Source: Venturia oleaginea (lineage: Eukaryota; Ascomycota; Dothideomycetes; Venturiales; Venturiaceae). From it: DNA of 64,000 nt. Positions 31,747 through 42,884 of the stretch are shown piece after piece; position 1 is the stretch's first letter, and each line of letters begins with the position of its first letter. Location of the stretch: contig JABMLP010000016.1 in the NCBI GenBank assembly GCA_013176395.1, positions 1 to 64,000 on the forward strand, in the 5' to 3' direction. The translations under genes and the position numbers were made by a program. Below the pieces are notes generated by a model. It did not search any database and was not told the origin of the DNA. It saw only the letters and a list, made by a program, of their open reading frames with translations.

Positions 31747-32949
31747 ATACAGGCGCTGCAGCAGTCTGGCCGCTGAAAAGACAGACGAGAAGCACGTATA
31801 TGGGCCCTGAGACGACCTCCACGGTGTACGCAGCTGAACTTCAAGGAATAAATCTAGCGCTGCATATGGTTCAAACAGACATCGAGGCAGGAAACGAACG
31901 GAGAGACATCAATATCTTCACCGACAACCAGGCAGCGATACGCTCGCTGACAGGGCGGAAGGCCGATCAGGAGCATACATTGTTAAGCGGATTGTACAAC
32001 GGATCACACAACTTCACGAGTACGGAGCTATCGTGAACATCCGATGGATCCCTGCCCACGAGGGAATTGACGGGAACGAGGCCGCTGACCAAGCCGCCAG
32101 GGAGGCCACTGGATGGAGAGAAGACGGAGAGAAAGGACCAAGAGCTGATATGCCACCGGAACTGTACCCGCTAAGAACGACAATCGAGACGTGGTGCTGG
32201 AAGGTAGTGAATAAACAATGGTTGACTAGCTGGAAATCCGAGACAAAGGGGAAAGCCACGAGGAGATACACACCTAAGCCTACTAAAAGGGTGCTCCAAC
32301 TCCATCAAGACCGGAGCAAGCGAGAAAGTGCGATCCTCGTACAGATAAGAACTGAAAAGATAGGGCTCAAGGCCTTCCTCTTCAGCCGACGTGTCCAAGG
32401 TATCCCAGACTCTAGGTGTGACTGCCGTGAAGGGATGCAGACCGTAGCCCATATCCTCCTGGAATGCCGCAAGTTCCGGGACATCCGGAGAGACGAGTTG
32501 GGCCGCTTCCCAGGACGAAACAACCTCCGGAATATCTTGACTACGCATAAGTTAGCCACCAAAGCTATCAGATTTATGGAACAGACGCGGGTCCTTGGGC
32601 ATAGTGGGATCGAAAACGCGCAGACGACGCTGAGCATTGATGGGAGACTGTAGGTAGACGGAAAGCGAAATATGAGGCATTGCCTCTCGGAATCTAGATA
32701 GTACAGATGTACTGGTAGAACAACCGACATTTACAAGAGCCATTGGGCATTTGGAAATAGTGGTTGAGGGAAAAGACGGGGGATCGAGGGGATAGCTGGT
32801 CTTGTTTTGGTAAGCAGGGCGAAGTGGGACGTGGTAGATCATATCACGTGTTGGCTGTCTGATGAAGTCCCCCTAACCGGGCATAGCTGCGTGATTAAGC
32901 GGCTGCAACCGAGTAGGATAAAATCAATCAATTAAATCAATCAATCAAT
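31747..32949 (+). mobile_element. LINE fragment: RNase H and 3' end, 5' part missing
   Basis: The sequence starts in mid-gene at the Copia LTR. It encodes an RNase H domain (GAAAVW..., TVYAAELQG with the catalytic Glu, IFTDNQAAI with the Asp, IRWIPAHEGIDGNEAAD near 32039) and the C-terminal zinc-knuckle-like region (CDCREGMQTVAHILLEC), ending in a stop at 32653. One frameshift lies near 31955. The 3' untranslated part runs to a tail of AATC/ATCA tetranucleotide repeats at 32921-32949 instead of poly(A). It is the same family as the truncated copy at 56715-57090. Confidence 0.85.
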
Positions 32950-33182
32950 GCAGATGCAACGGTATACTTAACCTCTGCAGTTAATACAGTCAAGTCACAG
33001 GGTGACACTCGTTCTGTTCATCGGCTCCTATCGTTAAGTTCGTGTTGAATCTACTTCCGAATAACTCTGTTTTGCTCGTTCAGCGTAACAAAGGGTGATC
33101 CACTCCTAATTTTCGTTCCAGAAGCTGTGCATACTCAGATAGTAAACTTGAAGCCTTCATTCATATCACAACCTTGAGCTTT

Positions 33183-36100
33183 CTACGTAAAGGCAAGATT
33201 ATTCATGCTGTCCAGCGTATCTGGATGCTCTGCGCCAAGCACCCTCTTTCTCGTCTCCATCACTTGCACCTCCAGCTCTTCGGCCTCCTTCCATCGGCCT
33301 TGATTCCGGTACGTTGACGCCAGGTTGGCCATGCTGGTCAGCGTAGAAGGATGCTCTGCGCCAAGCACCCTCTTTCTCGTCTCCATCACTTGCACCTTCA
33401 GCTCTTCGGCCTCCTTCCATCGGCCTTGATTGGAGTACGTCGACGCCAGGTTGGCCATGCTGGTCAGCGTAGAAGGATGCTCTGCGCCAAGCACCCTCTT
33501 TCTCGTCTCCATCACTTGCACCTCCAGCTCTTCGGCCTCCTTCCATCGGCCTTGATTCCTGTACGTCGACGCCAGGTTGGCCATGCTGGTCAGCGTAGAA
33601 GGATGCTCTGCGCCAAGCACCCTTAAACTCGTCTCCATCACTTGCACCTCCAGCTCTTCGGCCTCCTTCCATCGGCCTTGATTCCTGTACGTCGACGCCA
33701 GGTTGGCCATGCTGGTCAGCGTAGAAGGATGCTCTGCGCCAAGCACCCTCTTTCTCGTCTCCATCACTTGCACCTCCAGCTCTTCGGCCTCCTTCCATCG
33801 GCCTTGATTGGAGTACGTCGACGCCAGGTTGGCCATGCTGGTCAGCGTAGAAGGATGCTCTGCGCCAAGCACCCTTAAACTCGTCTCCATCACTTGCACC
33901 TCCAGCTCTTCGGCCTCCTTCCATCGGCCTTGATTCCTGTACGTCGACGCCAGGTTGGCCATGCTGGTTAGCGTGTCTGGATGCTCTGCGCCAAGCACCC
34001 TTAAACTCGTCTCCATCACTTGCACCTCCAGCTCTTCGGCCTCCTTCCATCGGCCTTGATTGGAGTACGTCGACGCCAGGTTGGCCATGCTGGTCAGCGT
34101 AGAAGGATGCTCTGCGCCAAGCACCCTCTTTCTCGTCTCCATCACTTGCACCTCCAGCTCTTCGGCCTCCTTCCATCGGCCTTGATTGGAGTACGTCGAC
34201 GCCAGGTTGGCCATGCTGGTCAGCGTAGAAGGATGCTCTGCGCCAAGCACCCTTAAACTCGTCTCCATCACTTGCACCTCCAGCTCTTCGGCCTCCTTCC
34301 ATCGGCCTTGATTCCAGTACGTTGACGCCAGGTTGGCCATGCTGGTCAGCGTAGAAGGATGCTCTGCGCCAAGCACCCTTAAACTCGTCTCCATCACTTG
34401 CACCTCCAGCTCTTCGGCCTCCTTCCATCGGCCTTGATTCCTGTACGTCGACGCCAGGTTGGCCATGCTGGTCAGCGTAGAAGGATGCTCTGCGCCAAGC
34501 ACCCTTAAACTCGTCTCCATCACTTGCACCTCCAGCTCTTCGGCCTCCTTCCATCGGCCTTGATTCCAGTACGTTGACGCCAGGTTGGCCATGCTGGTCA
34601 GCGTAGAAGGATGCTCTGCGCCAAGCACCCTTAAACTCGTCTCCATCACTTGCACCTCCAGCTCTTCGGCCTCCTTCCATCGGCCTTGATTGGAGTACGT
34701 CGACGCCAGGTTGGCCATGCTGGTCAGCGTAGAAGGATGCTCTGCGCCAAGCACCCTCTTTCTCGTCTCCATCACTTGCACCTCCAGCTCTTCGGCCTCC
34801 TTCCATCGGCCTTGATTCCTGTACGTCGACGCCAGGTTGGCCATGCTGGTTAGCGTGTCTGGATGCTCTGCGCCAAGCACCCTTAAACTCGTCTCCATCA
34901 CTTGCACCTCCAGCTCTTCGGCCTCCTTCCATCGGCCTTGATTCCTGTACGTCGACGCCAGGTTGGCCATGCTGGTCAGCGTAGAAGGATGCTCTGCGCC
35001 AAGCACCCTCTTTCTCGTCTCCATCACTTGCACCTCCAGCTCTTCGGCCTCCTTCCATCGGCCTTGATTGGAGTACGTCGACGCCAGGTTGGCCATGCTG
35101 GTCAGCGTAGAAGGATGCTCTGCGCCAAGCACCCTCTTTCTCGTCTCCATCACTTGCACCTCCAGCTCTTCGGCCTCCTTCCATCGGCCTTGATTGGAGT
35201 ACGTCGACGCCAGGTTGGCCATGCTGGTCAGCGTAGAAGGATGCTCTGCGCCAAGCACCCTTAAACTCGTCTCCATCACTTGCACCTCCAGCTCTTCGGC
35301 CTCCTTCCATCGGCCTTGATTCCTGTACGTCGACGCCAGGTTGGCCATGCTGGTCAGCGTAGAAGGATGCTCTGCGCCAAGCACCCTTAAACTCGTCTCC
35401 ATCACTTGCACCTCCAGCTCTTCGGCCTCCTTCCATCGGCCTTGATTGGAGTACGTCGACGCCAGGTTGGCCATGCTGGTCAGCGTAGAAGGATGCTCTG
35501 CGCCAAGCACCCTCTTTCTCGTCTCCATCACTTGCACCTCCAGCTCTTCGGCCTCCTTCCATCGGCCTTGATTCCTGTTCGTCGACGCCAGGTTGGCCAT
35601 GCTGGTCAGCGTAGAAGGATGCTCTGCGCCAAGCACCCTCTTTCTCGTCTCCATCACTTGCACCTCCAGCTCTTCGGCCTCCTTCCATCGGCCTTGATTG
35701 GAGTACGTCGACGCCAGGTTGGCCATGCTGGTCAGCGTAGAAGGATGCTCTGCGCCAAGCACCCTTAAACTCGTCTCCATCACTTGCACCTCCAGCTCTT
35801 CGGCCTCCTTCCATCGGCCATCAACGAACAGGGTCATGGCGCATTTCCATACCAGATTTGTCCTAGCCTCGTTCTCTTTTCCAGTGACGCTAGACGATAG
35901 AGTACACATTGCATGTGGAAGCAATCGTCTCCACTTGCTTCTATTGCCATGGCCAGAGTTTGGGAACACCTCAAGAAGACGTGTGATAGCCTTTTGGGTC
36001 TGTTGAATTAGTAAGTCTTGTCTTTGAAGCCAATTACGTGTCGAGAGATGCACCAGTCGATGGAGGTCGAGCGCTGATTCAGCCGTTCGTTTGGTGACAA

Positions 36101-37823
36101 GCGAGTAGGCGTCGAGAATTCCTACTGCGTCTACTCCTTTTTCACGCGACGGGGCGGTCGGTAGAAGATCCACCGGAACATCGTTTCGGTCTATACAGGC
36201 CATGAAGAGTAGATAATCAGCCGCTAAAGTATCGTTGCGACGAATCTGCTCGAACGAAATAAGCCAAGTATTGGCTATCACGTTCTCATATTCTTTCCTG
36301 ATAGGTTCAACGACTTCTTTCTTTTGTTCAGTCAGTAGTAACAGATATTGTTGAAGCGTTATCTTGTTAATGTTGACGTAGGCTGCCGCTTGCACAATAG
36401 CGAGAGGGAGGTACGCGAGTTCCATAAGCAATAGATCTACTGCCTCTTGCTTCTTCGCTGGGCTTATCAAACGCTTTTCTAGCATCCTTTGAGCTATTTC
36501 CTGCTCCATCTCTGGCAACTCCACGACATCTTGCAACGCCAGCCTAACAGCCGTCTTCTTATCAATTGTTGTGAAGACGATAGCCCCTTGCTTAGAGCTC
36601 GGTAGGTACTCGATCAAGCTGACTACCTTGGGAGAACCGGCGGATTCCACGTCCACGTTGTCGAAAACGAGCAGCCACTGCCCTACGCTCTCTTTGCTTA
36701 AGTAGAGTTGGACCAGTTTCTTAACATCCGTCTTCTCGTCATCGTAGCCAGGAATTTTCAAACGTTGAGCAATCGTCGTATACGCTTGATGGAGACTTTC
36801 CATATCGCTTGCAGGTATCCAGAAGACTGAGCAGTTCTTGTGTTCCTGCTTAACTCTGTACGCTAACTCGAGCGCCAGCTGTGTTTTGCCCATCCCGCCT
36901 GGGTCTGTGATTGCGACTTTCGTAGTTGACGCTCCGAAGAAGAGCTTTTCTTGTAGCTCTGCTAGCTGCAATTCGCGACCTACAAATCGATGATTTTGGT
37001 CAAACGGTACTATAAACGGTATGGTGTCGACTGCAGGCTAGTTTTTAGAATTTGTTAAATCAATTCAACTTAGATAGAACGTACCTTTTCCAATCTCCTC
37101 CTCTAGTCTACTTAATGCTCTCTCCTTTCCCTCGCCGTATCTAAACACCATAGACACACTAAAAATTCCAATCAGAGAGTACGCCATGTCTTCTTCTTGT
37201 TTTGTGTTGCGGCCCTTCATCCATGCCTTCCGCTCTTCTATGCTGAAATCCTCTACAGGAGCACCTTGTAAGGCCTGGACTGGAATGCCAGTAATTTCGT
37301 GTAGTTGCTGCTCAAGGGATTGTTTATCCCCTAGTTGTTGATGCTCTGAGGAAAAGAAGTCGATTGATGTCGGAGCTATGAGCTCTTGAAGTGTCCAGCC
37401 TCGAGTAAACCATCTACTCTTTCGAAGAAAAGATGCTTCCCATGTACTCTGATGTACCTGTGCATCTGCAATTGGTGCCGAGACATCCGTAAGGAATACG
37501 TAGCATTTTGCCGCATTCTTATACCATTGGAACATAGAATTTATCGCCTTCGATAGCTCACGGAGGTTCCATTTGTCAATACAACATGTGTCGACCCAGA
37601 AGTACTGTAAACGGTCACGACCTGCCTGTTCACCGCAAAATAAAACCTTTTCGTAGCCAGCCTTGCTCTTACCAGTGTTATTTACCAGATCTTCGAAGAG
37701 AAACTCATCCTCATCACTACCCCAGGTGTGTGAAAGAATAGCGTATGGCGGAGTTTTTTTCCCGCTGAAATCCGTCGAGCTCAGTCTCCTAGGTGTAGAG
37801 TCATCGAAGTGAAGAAGTCGCAT
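33183..37823 (-). CDS. HET-NB-ARC-TPR NOD-like receptor (heterokaryon-incompatibility type)
   Basis: Two exons (37823-37085 and 37030-33183, intron 54 bp) join to 1528 residues without a break. Residues 1-246 form a HET domain (start MRLLHFD, AILSHTWG, FWVDTCCIDK, RGWTLQELIAP). An NB-ARC-type nucleotide-binding domain follows: P-loop GGMGKT at 291-296, Walker B WLLVFDNVD, ELAYLPLAI, and a DLHRLVH segment. The C-terminal third is 20 full and one partial 42-residue tetratricopeptide repeats of the Kinesin-light-chain/NB-ARC-associated type. HET domains trigger cell death, and fungal NOD-like receptors are thought to sense self/non-self through their repeats. The ATG at 37823 is preferred over an in-frame ATG at 37850 because HET proteins commonly begin MRLL. 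The gene is intact although it lies between transposons. Confidence 0.93.
33186..35819 (-). repeat. 126-bp coding tandem repeat array, 21 units
   Basis: Twenty complete 126-bp units and one of 114 bp encode the TPR array. The units are almost identical at DNA level. The variation at protein level is confined to unit positions 17-18 (Ser-Leu or Arg-Lys), 27 (Ser or Asp) and 40 (Ser, Arg or Trp), plus single changes in terminal units. This argues for recent homogenisation by recombination. Confidence 0.95.
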
Positions 37824-37850
37824 CGCTACGACAACGATTCCAAGGCGCAA

Positions 37851-38478
37851 GGACAGGGGTAGGCAAAAAGATCAATTCAGAGGGTAGTTTGCAATTATTC
37901 AGAATGAGAAAACAAAATCATAAGGCAGGAAACAATCATCTATATGTTATAATGGTGGGCTGTATTGGCAACCTTTTGAGGCAGTGCTGGCTCAGCCGCA
38001 CCATCACATGTAGAAGAAGTTGATTTAGACCACCGAGTATCAGCTTAATCTACTCGACAAGTTATCAAGGCCTAGTGTTGGAGTGAGATGTACTCAACGA
38101 TTAAGAAAAGCAACGGCGATGTAACTAGTGTGGTATATCATATATGGTAGTGGGTGGCGTGGGTACATTGATTTGGTATGTAGACGGGCAACGCTAGCAG
38201 GGAGGGCGTCGACCCGTTCAGGCCACACCCTTGTGGACACGAGACCGAATCTGCGTGACTAGTTATTATAGACGGTAATAGCAAGCACTAGAAATTCTGC
38301 GTTGTATAACGCGTAGATTCCATCGGAGTCGCGTTGTGGGTGTAGCGACATACAAAGGGCGATCAACCAAAGTGTACACATCACGACAACCCAAGAACGA
38401 CAGCACACGCACTTCGTACCCAACTACATCAAATCGAACTCGAAATACTCGACATTACCTCGAAAGAAAGAGATACAG
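37851..38478. other. Upstream region of the receptor gene and probable LINE 5' leader
   Basis: No gene is seen. The left part is the promoter side of the minus-strand receptor gene. The right part, from roughly 38160, probably is the 5' leader of the LINE, but I cannot see an exact element start or a target-site duplication. Confidence 0.4.
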
Positions 38479-38701
38479 ATGTCTCCAATGGAAGGAACGA
38501 CCACGCCGCTGCAGGAAAGAAGCGAGCCGACCACGCCTCCTCCGAGGGTAAAGACAACCAACCGAACCCTACGAGAGTCAACTATGGCAAGCAAAAGGCA
38601 GGGCAGCATCGACATTAGACGGCTCCCAGAACTCGCAGAAGCATACTGAGGCAGCTAAGGTATCAAAGGCTAAACCACAGCGTTCGGCACAAGTACCTGA
38701 G

Positions 38702-39829
38702 ATGAACGGTGAAAAACCAATCATGGAGGTGCTTAAAATCTTGGTCCAGCTCCAGAACGAGACGAAACGCAATAGAAAGGTTATCGAAGACCTCCAGAGC
38801 ACTATCCAGCAACGAGATAAAGTGTTCCAGAACGGGATAAAGGAATTGAAGGAACAGTTCCTCCAGGAAACTCAGCAGCTTAAGAAGCAACTACTCCAAG
38901 AAACCCAACAGCTGAAAGAAGAGAATCGTGCGCTTCAAGCCCAATTGTCACAGGCAAGCTCTCTAACAAGCTCACCAACAAGGTCTTACGCGACTGTAGC
39001 TAGGACCAGCTCACTGACCCCATCGGCCTCCGTTAGTCAGCAAGCAAGCAATGGGAGCGCATCATCAAACAGCAAACCGGGCTTCACTATCAACTTCACC
39101 CGCGCCCACACACACATTGACCTCACAAACCCCATTGAGATAAAAGAGAGAGTGAAGAATGCCATTGCGGCAGGGCAAGCCACAAAGGACATACAGATTG
39201 CAGGGATCGAGAAAATTGGCAGAGAAACAAAACTGGTCCGAGTTGTCCTCAGGTTAGAGGAGGACGAGCAGGTAATACGGCAGAACGAGGAGCAATGGCT
39301 CAAATTCTTCCCTGGCGCGTCTGTTCAAGGCGAGAAGTGGTACCCCGATAAGGTCGATCGCGTGGACAAAATGGCTATACTGAACGAAGATCGAATCACG
39401 CTGAAAAGCAGTCTGAAAGCGGATATGTCCGAGGAGAACAACGTCACCATTACAAAGATCTCTATGCTTAGCAAACCTGACCCATACAAGAACTATTGCT
39501 CCATCCTGGTATACCTGAGCTCTAAGATAGAAGCTGACAGAGCGCTGAAACAGCTCGAGATTGGAGGAGAGTTGGCCCGGGTCAGCCCGTATGAGTATCG
39601 ACCAAGACCGAGACGATGCTACCAATGCCAACAGTTTGGACATATGAGCACACGATGCAGCAATGACCTGACGTGTGCTAACTGCGCGTGTATTGGGCAC
39701 GAAGCGCAGGACTGTGTAGAGCAGCATCCCAAATGCAGCAACTGTGGAGACGCTCACCGAGCAACGGACACAGGATGCCCTGAATACAAGAAGGCGATGG
39801 AACAGTCCCGAGCGCGCCATCTATGTTAG
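38702..39829 (+). CDS. LINE ORF1 protein with three CCHC zinc knuckles
   Basis: 375 residues. A charged coiled coil with repeated QETQQLK motifs covers about residues 15-85. A Ser/Thr-rich linker and an RRM-like middle region follow. Three zinc knuckles stand at the end (CYQCQQFGHMSTRC, CANCACIGHEAQDC, CSNCGDAHRATDTGC). ORF1 proteins bind the element RNA and act as chaperones. The true start may lie upstream: the same frame is open back to a TAA near 38550, but has no earlier ATG there. Confidence 0.88.
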   Translation: MNGEKPIMEVLKILVQLQNETKRNRKVIEDLQSTIQQRDKVFQNGIKELKEQFLQETQQLKKQLLQETQQLKEENRALQAQLSQASSLTSSPTRSYATVARTSSLTPSASVSQQASNGSASSNSKPGFTINFTRAHTHIDLTNPIEIKERVKNAIAAGQATKDIQIAGIEKIGRETKLVRVVLRLEEDEQVIRQNEEQWLKFFPGASVQGEKWYPDKVDRVDKMAILNEDRITLKSSLKADMSEENNVTITKISMLSKPDPYKNYCSILVYLSSKIEADRALKQLEIGGELARVSPYEYRPRPRRCYQCQQFGHMSTRCSNDLTCANCACIGHEAQDCVEQHPKCSNCGDAHRATDTGCPEYKKAMEQSRARHLC

Positions 39830-42596
39830 ATACAACCCGTGCGACAACAAGAGGACATTTCAACGTGATTTCATATAACACAGGGAAGAGGAGAGAGACG
39901 CTACCTAGTCTACTCAATGACGAATCTATCAGAGATTTCGACGCGCTGCTAATACAAGAACCACACTGCTTCAAAACACAGACAGGGCAGGTAATGGCGG
40001 CACCAGCAACAAACAAAAAATTTATTCAGATTTTCCCAACGTGCTCTAGAGACGACACATGGCCTATCCGATCGATGATCTGGGCCCGGAAAACGCTCGA
40101 CTACAAACAGATCCCGATTGCGTCTCCCGACATCACGGCAATCCTTATCAAAACTCAAGAGAAAGTCATCTTTACAGCTTCAGTGTACGTGCCAGCAGTA
40201 GAAGCACATCGAGAGCGGGACAAGACCGCAGTGACAGAACGGCTTCAGTTACTAGAAGATGCAATCAAAGATACAGCTCGAGAGCTTGGACACGAGCCAG
40301 AACTTCTCATCACCGGAGATTTCAACCGACACGACCAGCTCTGGGGAGGCGAGCAAGTAGCAGAAACAAGGCGACAGGATGAAGCAGACGCCATCGTTGA
40401 GTATATGGCGGTATATCAGCTCTCTAATCTTGTCCCCAGGGAAGAGGCCACATTCTACGGAACGCAAGTAAACAGTACCATCGACCTCTTCCTCACCTCA
40501 CCGGCTCTCACCGACAGCTTGGTACGGTGTGGATTCCACGTCAACGAACACGGATCGGACCACCGGCCCATCAGTGCGACATTAGCTATGACGTGCGTGG
40601 AGGAGACCACAACACCCAGACGACTTTACAAAAATGCAGATTGGGAGCGCATCCGCCAGGAGGTAGAACACGCAAAGCAGCGGCAAGTAGTTGCTCCACC
40701 TGAAGGGAATGCAGACGAAAACGTGGACGATATGCTGCAACGATTGATGGAAGTGGTAGTCCCTGTTATCGAGCAATACGTTCCTCTTGCAAAACCGTCG
40801 CCGTACCAAAAATCATGGTGGACACCATATCTGACCAACCTTCGCAAGGAATACACACACGTCAGAAGACAGCTATGCAGAGAAGTTAAGGCGAGCCGGT
40901 GGACGACCGAAACGAACGCTCTCACACACCAAACACTGCAGCGGCTCCGAACGGAAGCCAGAGAAGCTCAAAGCACGTACCATCGAGCAATCCGATCGGA
41001 AAGAAACACTCACTGGAAGGAATTTCTAGACGACGCTGAAAATGTATGGAAGGCCGCTAAGTATCTTGACCCAGAGAGTACCTCCTCTTTTGCAAAGATT
41101 ACAGAACTAGCGAGGCCAAACTCTGACGACACGACCGAAAGTAAAGAAGAGATTGGATCTATCCTGCTGCAAGCCTTCTTTCCCCCGGCGGCTGAGGTGA
41201 TCGAGCCAGAACCAGCAGCAGAGCAGCGAGCAACACAACTCCCATCACCAGCACTAACAAAATACGAAATCGAAGAAGCGATCATGGGCATGAAAGCACA
41301 CAAAGCACCAGGCCTAGACGGTCTACCCGCGGTTGTATGGAGACAGCTCTGGCCAGTCCTCCAAGACGAGATAACGAGATTGTTTCAAGCGTCTATGACA
41401 CAAGGCATCCTCCCAGCGCAGTGGAAATGCGCGCGAATCCTACCACTTCGAAAGCCAGCAAAAGACGACTATACACAGCCAAACGCGTATCGACCAATCT
41501 CCTTGCTAACAACCCTAGGGAAAGCACTGGAGGCTGTGGTCGCTATCCGCATCTCCTACCTAGCTGAAGAACACGGCCTCCTACCAGAGAATCATTTTGG
41601 AGCTTGGAAGCAACGTAGCACAGAACAGGCACTGCTGCTCCTCACCAACCGCATCAAACAGGCGCGAAGAAGGTGCCGAGTCCTTAGCCTGCTCAGTTTT
41701 GACGTCAAAGGAGCGTACAACGGGGTCAACAAAGAAGTACTCTTGGCCAGATTACAAAGACGACGTATTCCAGAGGAGCTTGTTCGTTGGATTGAGAACT
41801 TCTGCTCAGGCAGGAGAGCAAGCATTACAGTGAATGGGCAGAGCAGCGAGGAAGTGGATTTGCATTCCCCAGGGCTGCCTCAAGGCTCACCTCTATCCCC
41901 AATACTCTACCTCTTCTTCAACGCTGACCTGGTAGAGAGAAAGATCAGCCGGCACCAAGGCGCAATTGCGTACGTGGATGACTACTCTGTTTGGGTTACC
42001 GGGCCAAATGCTGAGGAAAATACTCGGGTGCTTCAAGAGACAGTGATACCAAAAGCGGAGCAGTGGGAACGTCGTAGTGGAGCTACATTTGAGCCCAAAA
42101 AGACAGCCTTCATCCACTTCACACCAAGCGCGGAAAGACTGTCAACGACGCCAATTCAAATTGGAGGCTGCTCGGTGGTGCCAGGCTCCTCCGTCAAGCT
42201 TCTAGGCATTATTCTCGACCAGAAATTGAAGTTCCACCTACAGGCTGCCAGAGCAGCTACAAAGGGACACGATGCGGCGATCCTGCTGAAGAGACTGAGT
42301 GGTCTTCGTACGAAGCAGGCACGGCAGCTGTTTGAAGAGACAGCGGCGTCAGTTGTCGACTACGCATCATCAGTCTGGGCAACAGCGTTGAACGCCAAAG
42401 ATACACGCTTGCTTGAACGACACCAAAGATGGGGGGCACAAGCCATTGTTGGATGTTTCCGAACTACAGCGCTAGATATTGCGCAGTCGGAGGCATCGAT
42501 CGGGACCTTCCAGCAACGACAGACAGGGAAATGGATAGGCTTGTGGGTTAAGCTAAACACACTACCTAAGTGCCACCCATTGAGATCCAGTATAAC
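39823..42596 (+). CDS. LINE ORF2: AP-like endonuclease and reverse transcriptase, truncated
   Basis: The frame starts at 39823, overlapping the stop of ORF1. The N-terminal endonuclease shows SYNTGK, QEPH, GDFNRHD and SDHRPIS, the active-site blocks of APE-type LINE endonucleases. The reverse transcriptase follows with NAYRPISLL, LSFDVKGAYN, GLPQGSPLSP and the catalytic YVDD at about 41973. Host sequence ends at 42596; codons after this come from the inserted LTR and reach a chance stop at 42633. The RNase H region is lost, so this copy cannot be autonomous. Confidence 0.9.
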
Positions 42597-42800
42597 TGTC
42601 ACGTTTGACCTTGGACTTGACTTGGAAGCATGACTTGAATTCTATGGGATGTGCGAAGTTGTAAGGATGAGGAGCTAACTAAGAGGTAGAGACGAGTCTA
42701 AGTACTTGCGACCAGTCTCGCGCTAGACCTGATCGAGCAGAACCACCACATTTAACTACGTTTAACTGCATTCGAATACCAACATAGTTCGATCATGACA
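42597..42800 (-). repeat. 3' LTR of element A
   Basis: 204 bp. It retains TTGTAAGGAT at 42659-42668, the stretch matching the element's primer-binding site. It interrupts the LINE ORF2. Confidence 0.9.
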
Positions 42801-42884
42801 GTACCCCCCAACAAGGCCGAGGCGCAATGGTTCAAACTGAACTATTTGGCGAGGTGACTGACAAACTTGAAGCATGATCGAATC

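Larger units (their letters stand above)
38479..42596 (+). mobile_element. LINE (RNase H-type, Tad/I-like) with ORF1 and ORF2, 3' end cut by an LTR element
   Basis: ORF1 (zinc-knuckle protein) and ORF2 (endonuclease plus reverse transcriptase) overlap by 7 bases in the arrangement ATGTTAG. The body stops at 42596, where the LTR of a Ty3 element begins. The RNase H domain and 3' tail are not found on the far side of that element. A short frame beginning at 38479 ahead of ORF1 may be its displaced N-terminus. Confidence 0.88.

Noticed and set aside
33199..35814. A long second minus-strand open frame (871 codons) and many plus-strand frames across the receptor's repeat array
   Set aside because: The unit is 126 bp, a multiple of three, so any frame open in one unit stays open throughout. 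The TPR frame is the one that joins the NB-ARC domain; the others are shadows.
33186..35819. Regular repeats recalling a CRISPR array or satellite
   Set aside because: There are no unique spacers, the units are contiguous 126-bp coding repeats, and the sequence is eukaryotic.
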